64,000 nt of DNA from Eudorina sp. 2006-703-Eu-15 (taxonomy: Eukaryota > Chlorophyta > Chlorophyceae > Chlamydomonadales > Volvocaceae): the NCBI GenBank assembly GCA_003117195.1, contig BDSI01000075.1, positions 1 to 64,000 on the forward strand. The letters run 5' to 3'. A model generated the notes under the pieces. That model did no database searches. It worked only from the letters and a program-made list of their open reading frames with translations, and was not told the DNA's origin. Position numbers and translations under genes: made by a program. Shown in pieces: positions 1 through 11,040 of this stretch; position 1 is the stretch's first letter, and each line of letters begins with the position of its first letter.

Positions 1-597
<597 letters not shown>

Positions 598-598
598 G

Positions 599-3500
599 TC
601 AATAAAGACAGCGGCCCCCCCGCACCTCCTCGTGCTTCTTGCCCGAGCTGATGCCCTTGACCTTGAAGATCCCTTGCCCAGGTCCGTCACCCGGTGCGGC
701 TGGATGAAGGTCGGGGCGCGGCCCGTCGTGGAGCCCACCAGCAGGGCCATGGCCAGGTCCTCGCAGTTATGTACGGTGTCCACGTGGTGCCGTACTCGCG
801 AGTCCATGTGGTTAGTGTAGAACTCCAGGTAGTCTGGGGTATCGGGTGAGGTGGGGGGGGTAGGGGGGGGGGTAAACGGTGGGTGGAGAACTGGAGATAG
901 GACGGTCGTTCAGACAAGACGAATCGGCTTGCCGGCTGGGCTGGGACGGGATGCCGTACTGGCCGGACCCACCCACCCACCTCTGTGGAACATGGCCGCC
1001 TTGGTCAGCACCAGACTGAACTTCCGGAACCAAAACTGCGTCCCGAAGGTCAGCAGGTAGCGGTACCTGCGGGCGGGAGGCCGCGGGGGTGAAAACGGGG
1101 ACCGAGCACGATGCGTTGGCACGTCCCCAGTTCCCCACCCCACCCCGCGGCACGGACTCTTGGTTGCCCCGCATCGGAAGTCCCTGCCGCCCCCCGCCCC
1201 CCGCTCCCCCCTCCCCAACATCCCCCTCACGCACTTGCAGTCCTGGTCCATGATGTGCAGCCGCGGGTAGAAACCCGCCATGTTGTAAGGGTCCCGCTGC
1301 CAGACCTGCGGCGGCGGCAGCAGTAGCAGCAGTGGCATGCTTCAACGAGTCCCGTGCACCATGCATGCAGCAGCTGCTGCACACATGTGCCGGCCCCCGC
1401 ATTCGCCGTACGCCGTGGCGGGGGCGGGTTACGTCATCCGGTCAACCCCCCTTCAGCCTGGCCCTCACCGTGAAGAGCTGCTCCAGCGTGGAACACGGTG
1501 CGACGATGTCATCGTCCAAACTGAGTACGGCTTCCGTACGGACACCTGCACGAGCGCCAGGAGAGAGTCCCCGGGAGCGGCGCGGAGCGAACAGCCGTCA
1601 AGGGAGGGGACCGGGCCGCGTCGCAATGGGGCCGCTCCTCCGCAGCCCCAACCCGACGCCCCCAGACCGTGTGTTGGAACCGTCTCACCTTGCCTTGCTA
1701 TGCTGCTTCCCCCCGACCCCTGGAGAACTGGAGGTTCCACCGGATTCATGGCTGCACCACCTCCAGGCCAGCCATCGGTCCCTACCGTGCTCTATCGGAC
1801 TTTTACGCCCCACCACTGCGCCGGGAACTTGAACACGCCATTACTGTCCCGGACCTTTGGTCCTCATCGCTGCCCAGCCCAGAGCGGCACCGGTCGCGCC
1901 CACCTTCAATCGGCCAGAAGCGATTATTAAGGGAGGCGTTGCTGACGATGTCGTACCGCACCTCCTTGATGTCCGAGTAGTAGCCCGGGGCCTCCGCGCG
2001 GTTGGGTGGCAGCCCCTCCTCGCACCAGATCTGAGGAAGGGGGGCCGGGAGCCGAGGCGGTGCTAAGCGACGGGCAGACGGCGTGGTGAGCCAGGAGGCC
2101 GATAGGGCAGGCGGTCGACCCCTCCTTCCCCCCGAACTCCTCCCTCCCCCCGGACCCTGCTTGGCACTTTCTATTAAGCTACCCTTCTTGACACATGCAC
2201 ACGCCACTTCCGACGAGCTGGCGCCTCCTCACAAGGACAACCCATATCAGCGGTTTCACCAGCCCAAGATCCAAAGGGAGACCAGGGCGGGCGAGGCCAC
2301 CCTGAGGCAGCGCAGTTTGAGGCCAGCCGAGGCCATGTCATGCGCAGCAACCCCCCACCCCTTGGCCATCCCGACCCAACCAGCCCCTCGGACGCCATGG
2401 CAGCCCACGCACCACGGGGCAAACATTGCCTGCAGCCCGCCCACCCCGGGCTGGCATCCCATGTCGGCAGCCGCGCCCAACCCGCCAACAGAGCCCTTCC
2501 CCACACGGGTCCCGCGCGGGCCGGTCCTCCAGACATGGACCCAGGCCGGGACCCGCCATCCATACAACCACGCCTTCGCGTGACCCGCATTCACCGCTTC
2601 AGTCCCTGTGCCGTCCTTGCCCCGCACGCCGTCCGTCCTAGCCGCCTTTCTCTCCTTGGCCCATTCACACACCTGGATGGTGCTCGGCTCGGCCTCTTTC
2701 CGAGCCGCGCAACTACTGGCGCAACCGGCCGCGCGAGGGCCGGTCGCCGCGCCCGTCCAATGCGCGCGACGTCGGGGGCCCACAGCCCATGCCTCCCGCC
2801 CCCGGGTTCGTTCGAGGCTTGTTTCCGGTTTCCAAGCCCTCCCCCCGTCTGTTGCCACCCGTGCTTTCCTGTGCCTCCTTCCACCTCCCCCCTCCCATGT
2901 GCAGCTTCGACATGTCCACCAATTTCCATTACCTCGCCCGAGCACAGCAAGCTTGGTGAGCGGGTTTCCCCCCTCCCAAACACAGCGCACGTGAAAGCCC
3001 GGCTGCCGGAGCCCCCGGGCCCCTCCCGCGGGGTGCGCCCGGGCCCCTCCCTCGGGGTGCCGAACTCACCACGCGGATGACGTCCACCACGGGACACGTC
3101 GAGTAGTGCGCCACCGCCCGCTGCAGCAGCTCCGGCCGCTGGTACGAGTTGAGGATGATGGTGAAGCGGTCCGTGACCGTGGCTGCGGAGGTGGGGCAGA
3201 GGGCCCGTGATTGCTGGGGCTGCTACCGAACTCCCCGACTGTACACCGTTTGGGAAGCGTGAGGCAGACGACGGAAAGGTAACGGACACAAACTGTGAAC
3301 ATTGGGATACTGCGTTCATATGCCGTTGAAACGCAGCCTGTAACAGCTGCTCTTTCCCGGTCAAAGGAGGAGAGTTCGTAGAAAGTACGAATTCTCTGTC
3401 GCCTTGCCGATGACCAGCGAATTCAAGCCAAGATAAAATATTGTGACCATCGCTGCTGGCCACCACCTTTGCGCCGCGTAAAAGCCGCACCTGGCGGTCC

Positions 3501-3776
3501 ATGGTAGCGGGGAGGGGGGACGGCGGGGCTTGGCCATTCGTATTTTGGCATCGAGCATTGCGGCGGCACAATGCTCCCATCCCGTAGCATAAATACAATG
3601 CACACTGCGGCCGCCACCAAAGCTCCGACAGTGACCAAAGCGATCAGGTAGGGTGTCCTGAACAGCCGGGAGCGAGGCCCACATAAACCCAACGTAAAAT
3701 CATGGTGATAATTAAAGCGTTCATCTGTCTTCTTGGGATGTCGCAGGGGCTTCGGTGAAAGAATTTTTGTAGTCAT
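599..3776 (-). CDS. GT64 exostosin-like glycosyltransferase, type II membrane protein
   Basis: Model: complement(join(599..833, 981..1066, 1235..1305, 1469..1545, 1904..2030, 3070..3182, 3491..3776)), about 330 residues, all internal phases consistent. Exon 1 encodes a short basic cytosolic tail and one membrane anchor (about residues 42-65, TPYLIALVTVGALVAAAV), as in Golgi type II enzymes. The GT64 domain follows: FTIILNSYQRPELL, the acidic LSLDDDI nucleotide-sugar/metal motif after SLNNRF, then DPYNMAGFYPRLH, YLLTFGTQFWF and VHNCEDLAMALLVG. GT64 domains are the C-terminal catalytic part of exostosins and of plant/algal EXTL-like enzymes, transferring HexNAc-type sugars; acceptor unknown. 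An upstream in-frame Met exists at 3812. Near position 671 the frame slips by one base. With one extra base the last exon continues with all-G/C wobble codons to a TGA at 599-601; without it the frame runs into the poly-C tract. I suspect an assembly indel, though a real frameshift is possible. Confidence 0.85.
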
Positions 3777-4262
3777 AGCATCAATGGAGTGGAGTTGTGA
3801 AACGAGGTGCATTTCGGATAGAGATTATATATTTTGAATCCAGCCAATGTCAGTTACGAAACCAAAGCTGGGAACCGACAAGCCCTGTTCCGGGAACGGC
3901 CCCGGCCCATCCTGGGAACAGTACGATTTCGCCCGGGAACGGCGGCCATGTTCCCAGAACAAAAACTCTTTTTTGCAAAATCGCATGGATTCCATAGTAC
4001 CGCTACCGTTTCACCTTCGAAATTGCTTTCCAAATCGGTCCATATTCTTCCCGCGCAGGGCTAGAGCCATGTCCATAAGAAGACGCTATTTGCCGTTCCC
4101 TATCGCTCCACAGCCCGATTTGACAAGAGGGTTTGATATACTTGTAGGGTTACCTGACCTTACTCGACCACCTGACTTGACTTGACCCGACTCCTTACTC
4201 TCTGGTCTTACTCTGTCGACTTCTTACCCTTGACTTCTTACTAGCTTACACAGACACGACGT
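3777..4262. other. Upstream region of GT64 gene, no gene seen
   Basis: No convincing coding region. Between about 3865 and 3960 there is a cluster of GGGAAC / GTTCC(C) hexamers, and TGTCAGTTACGAA lies just before it. A similar cluster with the same 13-mer nearby occurs at 7967-8077, on the other side of the LINE. Confidence 0.4.
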
Positions 4263-4586
4263 CTAATAAATGGAGCCCCTGAGGAAATCAGGGCGCATAG
4301 GGACATCTGTACCGGTCGCACTTGCGATGACGCTGTAAGCTATGTCGCGGCCGTCCCTGTTCCGCGGCCCCAGACCGACGGCAGGCTTTAGGTATGCGAA
4401 AGTAAGGATGCTGCATACGACGACAGTGATGAATGTTGCAAGTGGCCACTGCCGGATCGTGGAGTTAGGGCGTGTCCTGAGAAAGAGCGCTGCGAGGTCA
4501 TCTATGAACTGCGTGGCCCCGACGGCGGTCACTAACAAGGCAAGGGCCACCGTGGCCGCTAGTAAGGTGTAGCTAGATCTCGACAT
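4263..4586 (-). CDS. Small two-helix membrane protein, unknown function (doubtful)
   Basis: A 107-residue open frame beginning MSRSSYTLLAATVALALLV has two clear hydrophobic segments (about residues 7-25 and 50-68), the second ending LTFAYLKPAVGLG. I recognise no family. The frame is also open upstream to 4661, but that part is translated from the LINE 3' end, whose tail stops about 4-10 bases before this ATG; I therefore chose 4586. It may be a genuine small gene whose leader is interrupted by the LINE, an exon of something larger, or chance. Codon bias is weaker than in the clear genes. Confidence 0.3.
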   Translation of the reverse strand: MSRSSYTLLAATVALALLVTAVGATQFIDDLAALFLRTRPNSTIRQWPLATFITVVVCSILTFAYLKPAVGLGPRNRDGRDIAYSVIASATGTDVPMRPDFLRGSIY

Positions 4587-4589
4587 ATT

Positions 4590-7500
4590 GACCGGTTGGT
4601 TGGTTGTTACATGTTGTACAGGCCTTACGGCTATAAACATGTGTTCCCCCACAACGGTCATCCGTCAAAGGGCGCACAAAAGATCAAAAGAACAAAAGGT
4701 AGCTGAGTCTCTCATCTCTGCAGCTTTTCCTTCCGCAACTTCTGCACCTGATATAAGAAATGACCAAGCTTGCACTGGTCAAACAAAAACATGATTCCGA
4801 ACATATCCGAGTCATCAGGGAGATCCACCGCTCGGCGTAGCGGTTCGTAGACCGGACATTCAATTAGCACGTGTAGCTCGTCCTCTACCGCTCCACTATT
4901 GCAAACCCGGCACGTCCGTGTACTGCGCGGCGTGCGCCCGGGCCCCCGTGCTAACCGCGATACCTCCAGATCCCAACGGCCAAGCCGGAATCGCATTAGC
5001 GCCGTGTGATGCTTTCTCGGCATATCAGACGTCATATGCTCCAGCTTTCGCTTGTGATCGATCGGTGTGTACGCAAGGCCCATCCAGTTCAGGTACCGAC
5101 ATGCTGTCACGCCCGGCCCCTGCACTCCAGCCCTATCGGTGTACTCCGGGAAGCCCCTGGGATCCTGATCCAGGCAATCAGCAGACCAATCGCAGAGCAG
5201 TCTGCGCCGAAATTCTAAGAGCAAATCTCCAAAAGGGATATCTAGCGCGACAATGGCCTTTGCCTTGGCCTCCGCACCGAGCGCCTCCTCCACATGCGCC
5301 TTATAATCGAACCCCAGGGTTTCGAAAATCCGAAGTACCTTCCCCGCCCAAAAGTATTCATGCTCGTTAGTCATATGGTCCGACTCCAGCCATGCCTTAA
5401 TGTCCTCCTCAAGCACAGCCCTGGCAAGCGAATTTGGCTGTTTGACTAGCCGCTTCCAAAAGCCGAACACCTGTTGAGCCCAAAAGTAGTGCAGCGGGAG
5501 CTGTGATGTCTCCGCAAACAAAAGCCTGTTTGGGGGTAGGCTTGCGCCAACCACCTTTCGCAGAAAGATCTTCTGAACCTCCACCATCGGGTCAGCCATG
5601 GCTTTTTCGAAAACGCCAGCCCTGCTACCCGCATTCCTGACCCAACCTCCCCACTTTTTCACGCGTGCGGAGCCCTCCTCGGATTGGCCCGTGCCAGCGC
5701 GTTGCCCCCACCTTAACCACTCCCTCACTCGCTGCCGCCTTCTTGTTCCGAGCACTTCACGTATCGCGTCCGGGCCCCAGACTTCGACTCCATATGAGAG
5801 CAAGGATCTAACCTGAACGTCGAAACAACGGAGCATCAGGTCTGGTGCCCAAATCCGATTTGCCTCCAGCTTACGCATCAAAGAGAACACTGCTCTGCGC
5901 CCAACATCACAGATTTCCATGCGACAAGAATCGAACGGGAGATTGCTACCGTAGCGCAAGCCAAGGTATTTCGCGCGCTCCTTGACCGGAATGGCCTGGC
6001 CGGCAAACCTGAGTTGCCTAGCGCCCTCCGTGAGCTGTACGTGCTGGTTCTGGGTACCAGCAAACACCAGCAGTTCACACTTGTTCACATTCAACGACAT
6101 ACCAAAAGCGTCACAAAATTCTGCCAACCTATCCAACAGGAATTGCATACGAGAGGCATCCATTGCAAACATTGTGAGATCGTCTGCGTACAACAGCTCC
6201 GGCACTTTCCTCCCCCGGGCGACTGGAGCTCTGCCCGTCGGGTTCCGGCGCTCATGTTCGTCGATGTAATCCGCAAAGGCCTCGATGAACATACCAAAAA
6301 GAACTGGGCTCAGGGGGCAGCCCTGTTTCACACCTTGGTCGGAGTTGAACGCTTCGCCACGCTGGCCGTTCACCTTCACTCGCAGCTCTACCTTGTCGTA
6401 GGATCGCCGTAGGGCATCCAGCATCTTGCCAGACAGGCCACGTTCTTTCATCCGTTCCCAAAGAAGCTCACGATCGACGCGATCAAAAGCCTTCTCGAAA
6501 TCAATCTGACAGATCAACAAACCGCCTTGCCCAGGTCTTGCGTATCGTGTTATGAAATGGCGAAGCGTAAAGAGGTGATGTTGGGTACCGATACCCTGGC
6601 GGAACCCAGCTTGGCACCAGTGTCGTACTGGTGTTTCGGCGGGTTCTGCCTCCGCGAACTTAGCAAAGCGACGTTCGAGCACTGACGCGTAACATTTGGC
6701 TAGCACTCCACCAACTGCAATCCCACGGTAATTGCTGCAGTCCGTAGCGTCCCCCCCGTTGCGCTTGTACACCGGGACCAGGTCAGACACCGTGAACTGA
6801 TCCGGGATATCCCCTGTTGACCGAATGCGCTCCAAAAGAGCCTGTATGATTGGGATCATACGGTTTACCTCCGGGCGCTCATCCTCACTCCCGCTCCGCA
6901 GCCTTTTCGCATACTTGTAGCATTCCCCGCAGACCCTTTCGGGACCGCTGGATTTGCCGTTAGGCAGATTCATCAGCACCAAAGCGACCTCCTCCTCCGT
7001 GATTGGCCCATTAAGAGCTGCGTCCGCCGCTAATTTCCTGCGCTCAGCCTCCTCGTGGCCCCTCACGACCCACCATGCCCCCTGCTCATCCATCCTATTA
7101 ATGAACGCCAGTGTCTGCGCAGCCTTGTCACGGTCCGGATTTCTATGCCTCTCGTTAAGCAGCGTCTTGAAATGGGTTCGCCACACCTCTGCATCCGTAA
7201 CTGGGCATTTGCTCGGGGCTCCTCCGGACAGCTTTTGCCAGAGGGCCCTGGGGTCCCCGCGGCAATTGCTAATGAAATCACGCCACTCCTGTTGCTCAAA
7301 CCCCGCCATAGCATGCCTTCGTGCCCTGTTAAAGACCTGCCTCGCTTCTCTGAACGCCACCCATTCCGTTATGGACCTCCCATTTCCATAGGCTGCGCGC
7401 AGCTTCTCCGTCATGTCCGCGTGTGTGCGGGCGCACTCGTCATTCCACCACGCCGCATGCTCCCGTGCGGGCTGCTGCGCAGGCCCTCCAACCTCAAACG

Positions 7501-7715
7501 CTTTCCTCATGGCTCCATAGAGAACGTTCCCAACTTGCTCAACCGCCTGCGTGCTATTAAGCGAGCCGTCCGACAGCCCTTGCACCACCCCCTCAAGCCT
7601 GGCAAGGGTGGGACTGTCGTCTGGCGTAAAAAGCTTCGCGTACTTTTGCCATTTTTTCACATCGAAACGAACGCGCCTACGCCCCGGGTACGCGGTGTCG
7701 TAGCTCGCTACTCAC
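4590..7715 (-). mobile_element. 5'-truncated LINE retrotransposon (copy A)
   Basis: The element contains a long reverse transcriptase frame, a short 3' UTR and a 3' tail of AACC repeats (seen as GGTT on the plus strand near 4592-4606). Upstream of the RT frame an in-frame TGA lies near 7714 and I see no apurinic endonuclease domain, so the copy is 5' truncated or mutated. The last ~450 bp nearly match the inverted copy at 10580-11040, with only a few substitutions, so both copies are young. No target-site duplication could be settled by eye. Confidence 0.85.
4712..7660 (-). CDS. LINE reverse transcriptase with C-terminal zinc knuckle
   Basis: About 982 codons are open. The polymerase motifs are in order: motif A in LICQIDFEKAFDRV, motif B in QGVKQGCPLSPVLF, and the catalytic YADD in ELLYADDLTMFA (roughly residues 390-500). 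The C terminus has a Cys/His knuckle, CRVCNSGAVEDELHVLIEC, the zf-RVT type found at the end of many LINE ORF2 proteins. It would copy the element's RNA at a nicked target. The N-terminal endonuclease expected in autonomous LINEs is missing. The displayed start is a GTG; the frame is open a little further upstream to the TGA near 7714, so the true initiator is lost. All catalytic aspartates are present, so the RT itself looks intact. Confidence 0.9.
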   Translation of the reverse strand: MKKWQKYAKLFTPDDSPTLARLEGVVQGLSDGSLNSTQAVEQVGNVLYGAMRKAFEVGGPAQQPAREHAAWWNDECARTHADMTEKLRAAYGNGRSITEWVAFREARQVFNRARRHAMAGFEQQEWRDFISNCRGDPRALWQKLSGGAPSKCPVTDAEVWRTHFKTLLNERHRNPDRDKAAQTLAFINRMDEQGAWWVVRGHEEAERRKLAADAALNGPITEEEVALVLMNLPNGKSSGPERVCGECYKYAKRLRSGSEDERPEVNRMIPIIQALLERIRSTGDIPDQFTVSDLVPVYKRNGGDATDCSNYRGIAVGGVLAKCYASVLERRFAKFAEAEPAETPVRHWCQAGFRQGIGTQHHLFTLRHFITRYARPGQGGLLICQIDFEKAFDRVDRELLWERMKERGLSGKMLDALRRSYDKVELRVKVNGQRGEAFNSDQGVKQGCPLSPVLFGMFIEAFADYIDEHERRNPTGRAPVARGRKVPELLYADDLTMFAMDASRMQFLLDRLAEFCDAFGMSLNVNKCELLVFAGTQNQHVQLTEGARQLRFAGQAIPVKERAKYLGLRYGSNLPFDSCRMEICDVGRRAVFSLMRKLEANRIWAPDLMLRCFDVQVRSLLSYGVEVWGPDAIREVLGTRRRQRVREWLRWGQRAGTGQSEEGSARVKKWGGWVRNAGSRAGVFEKAMADPMVEVQKIFLRKVVGASLPPNRLLFAETSQLPLHYFWAQQVFGFWKRLVKQPNSLARAVLEEDIKAWLESDHMTNEHEYFWAGKVLRIFETLGFDYKAHVEEALGAEAKAKAIVALDIPFGDLLLEFRRRLLCDWSADCLDQDPRGFPEYTDRAGVQGPGVTACRYLNWMGLAYTPIDHKRKLEHMTSDMPRKHHTALMRFRLGRWDLEVSRLARGPGRTPRSTRTCRVCNSGAVEDELHVLIECPVYEPLRRAVDLPDDSDMFGIMFLFDQCKLGHFLYQVQKLRKEKLQR

Positions 7716-9257
7716 AGAATGCCCTAGTAAGTATGCTTGCAGGTAGTCCGTGTCATGCTTGTATTGGTTGCAAGACTTTATTTCGATGTTTCTGTTTGCT
7801 ATATTCCATATCACTTGTGCGATGCGAGGTAGATGAGGTAGATGAGGCAATTGAGGAAGGGAAGTCTGTTTAAGATGCTCCAGGGGGATCCATGCTCGTC
7901 AAACCCTTTCGTCTTGTTGCCTAAGACATAGATTGCTTAGTGAACGTCTTGAAAACGTTAAGGTGATGTTGGGAACAAGATATGACATATAGGGAACAGA
8001 GGGCTTGTTCCTGGAACCAAGCTTACAGGGAACTAGGTGGGGTCTGTTCCCAGCAACGTTTTGTCAGTTACGAACAGTTATTCATGTCTCGGACAAATGA
8101 CAACGCATCTACCGATGGCTCTATTTGTGTGAGGTGGACAATCGCAAAGTTTATGTTAAGGACAGGACAAGTAAGTTCTGTCAAAGCGATTCGTATTCAA
8201 CAATAGCAAACCGTGTTGATAGCTTGATACAACATGGGTGCTCGTCCCAATATTCCCTGAAGGCCAAATCCGCACCTGCAGTACTTCGACCCGCAGTACT
8301 GACAGCTCTTAAAACCTTTCCGTGAGCACAAGACGGTCGCAGTGCACATGTGTCTTTGCAGACATATTGCAGTTTTCAGGCGTCGAAGTCCTGAATTTTG
8401 AGGCCGCTTGGCGGACTTGAACTGCTGGCGTGATCTTCGACCGCGCGGGGCTGGCGGCGGACAGACCACAGCTCCAACCGTCCTCGCGCGTGCCTACTCG
8501 TTGGCAAAAGGAAAGCAGCCCATCCGATTTCTAACAGCAGCCATTCTATTCCTGGCAGCATCCGTTTTGCGTAGACTGCTGATAGCGGTTGCACCGAACG
8601 CCTCATACATACGCCCAGGGATGCACACACGCGCGCACAACCTTCCAGCGGACGTCGGAAGCGAGTGAGTGCTGGCTGCCTTGTGGCTCACATCAGCGGC
8701 AGCAAGATCAACCGTGTCTGCCCTGCCCAAGAAAATTAATTCAACCAGAGCAAAAGGTAATGTGAGAGAAAATGAGCCCCGCTCGACGGGAAAACACGAA
8801 GACGGAGCGGAACGTAGCGGAACCAGCTCAGGCCAGCACACACGTTTCGGATATTCGACAGCACGTGTGGCATCGGGCCGCGATGGCTACAACAACGAAA
8901 TCGCCGGGTGTTGGTGGGCAACTGGGCATCCGTTTCGAAGTTCTACATGTTCCGCCAACGCACCGTGGGCTTTTTCGGCTTTGACCCGTTCACATGCTAG
9001 GCACCGTTGAGCCCCACCGGGGCGATAGCAGTAAACAATGCAGGTAGGGGCCGGCGAAGGGCAAGGACGCACCGACGGTGGACAGCAACAAATGGCGCAC
9101 AGCCCAACGCTTCAAGCCCAACGCCAACATGGCCCACAGCGCGACGGTCAGTTCCCACTCCGACGATCCTGCGCCCCAACAGGAGGCACCCAGCTCCAGA
9201 ATCACAGAAGTTGTCTGTTGTTAGTCGCAGAATACCCTACTGGCTTTCCTTGCATTA
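7716..9257. other. Intergenic, no gene recognised
   Basis: Only short, family-less frames occur on either strand. The GGGAAC/GTTCCC cluster at 7967-8055 resembles that at 3865-3960. Base composition is less GC-rich than in the genes. I see no RNA gene. Confidence 0.4.
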
Positions 9258-9303
9258 TTATTAAGGATGTTACAGCGGACCCCGCGGGTCATCGGTGACA
9301 GCC
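9258..9303 (+). repeat. Dispersed repeat family B, copy 1
   Basis: It contains GGATGTTACAGCGGAC, then CCCGCGGGTCATCGGTGACA. The same element is found in reverse at 22639-22683 and 25931-25976, and partially at 39671-39697. Function unknown. Confidence 0.7.
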
Positions 9304-9394
9304 AACGGCGACAGCCGAGGCTTCCTCGAACTGGCGCCACCATGGCGCTCCGGACAGGCTCCACAAGTGCACCAAAACACTCCCCGGGCCCACA

Positions 9395-10234
9395 CTACCA
9401 GGGAACCACCCCGTTCCTGAGAACCAACCATGGCAAGGGATAAAGCCCGCTCAGGCCACGGCACACAAGACGACCGTCCTGCCCGTTCAAGATGGGGTGT
9501 GTAGCCCCCACCGCTGACCACCCTTTCACTGGGACTCCCAGCTCCGCGAAGTCGTATAGCCGGCTCCAAAAGTCCGCCACTGCCCGCCGGGCGGCTAGCC
9601 CTTCAGCATCCACTGATGGCCTAGGGGTCCCGTCTGCGTTCCTGGACCTGTCGGCCCTCAGGGCTCGCCGGCCCGTTTCCATGGCACTGGTTGTCGCCAA
9701 GACGACGACGTCCCAGACGCGCTGTTGCACCCCCACGGGGGGCGTGGCGAGCCACACCTGCTGCCTTTGAAGGCTCACCCCTAGCCGTGCCTCGATCTGT
9801 GCGACAACCGCCCCACAGCCCCAAAAATTGGGCCACCCCACAGCCCCAAAAATGGTGTTGCCTGGGCGTTGGCCGTACCGCCAGGGGTATGTCCCGCATC
9901 CACAAAAGGCCACCGCCGCCCCCCTCATGTGGAAGTTACCGAGCATCGGGATGCCATCAACCGCCAGTCGCCAATACGCCTCCTTGTTGGAGTTCTCCCA
10001 CTTGGCCTCCGTCCACATCCGCTGCATGTTTTCTATTACCTTGGAAACCATCCTCGGCACATCTGGCGCAGTATCCTCTACCCCAAGCGCTTCGCAAACA
10101 AAGCGTGTGTGCGCCGCACGCCTCGCCTCCCCGAGGCTGTGCAGCTGCAGTGCCGTGCCATACCGCACGGTGTACTCGTGGAGTGCCACCTTGAGGCCGT
10201 TTTGCAGCCTCCACCCCATGCGCCTCACCAGCAT
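9395..10234 (-). pseudogene. Decayed retroelement ORF, C-terminal fragment
   Basis: A 279-codon frame contains AYWRLAVDGIPMLGNFHMRG, CGCGTYPW and VWLATPPVGVQQRVWDVVVL, which resemble the extreme C terminus of green-algal retroelement polyproteins with a Cys-rich knuckle. It has no reverse transcriptase core. Inside it, CCCCACAGCCCCAAAAAT is tandemly duplicated (about 9811-9852), which distorts the knuckle. It lies back-to-back with the truncated LINE copy that starts at about 10580, so this is a nested retroelement graveyard. Family assignment is from memory of similar proteins and is uncertain. Confidence 0.5.
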
Positions 10235-10579
10235 ATCCGTGACTTCCTCTCTCCCTGGGGGAGTCGCCTCGGTGGGCCCCAGGGTCCCCTCGGCGGCTTC
10301 CCACCACCCCTATGGGATGTCTTGTCGGAGCGCCTCTAGGGCCGCCATCCCTCCACCGGTCCCACTCCTGCCACCCGTCGGCTCCTATCCCCCTATTCCT
10401 TGCGTGCTCGGATTGAAAACCGATCCAATTCCTGCTCCACGGATTGGCTCCCGGCGAGGAGCCGGACACAGGCGTCCCCCCGGGCGTGCGTGTCCGCACA
10501 GTCGAGTGCTGGGTCCCTCGGCGCCCATTGCAAGTGCTGCAGCCCCGGTTCATTCGCTATCTACGGACGCAATCCACAC

Positions 10580-11040
10580 ACCATATGACGTCTGGTATGC
10601 CGAGGAAGCATCACACGGCGCTAATGCGATTCCGGCTTGGCCGTTGGGATCTGGAGGTATCGCGGTTAGCACGGGGGCCCGGGCGCACGCCGCGCAGTAC
10701 ACGGACGTGCCGGGTTTGCAATAGTGGAGCGGTAGAGGACGAGCTACACGTGCTAATTGAATGTCCGGTTTACGAACCGCTACGTCGAGCGGTGGATCTC
10801 CCTGATGACTCGGATATGTTCGGAATCATGTTTTTGTTTGACCAGTGCAAGCTTGGTCACTTCTTATATCAGGTGCAAAAGTTGCGGAAGGAAAAGCTGC
10901 AGAGATGAGAGACTCTGCTACCTTTTGTTCTTTTGGTCTTTTGTGCGCCCTTTGACGGATGACCGTTGTGGGGGAACACATGTTTATAGCCGTAAGGCCT
11001 GTACAACATGTAACAACCAACCAACCAACCAACCAACCAA
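10580..11040 (+). mobile_element. LINE 3' end (copy B), inverted relative to copy A
   Basis: Starting at CATATGACGTCTG the sequence matches the last ~100 codons of the copy A reverse transcriptase frame (codons run 10588-10908, same zinc knuckle and same C-terminal KLRKEKLQR), the 3' UTR, and a tail of about seven AACC units. The upstream part is missing, as is typical of 5'-truncated LINE insertions. Differences from copy A are few. Confidence 0.9.

Noticed and set aside
7055..7873. 272-codon plus-strand frame
   Set aside because: Antisense shadow of the reverse transcriptase frame; GC-rich wobble positions on the coding strand deplete stops on the other.
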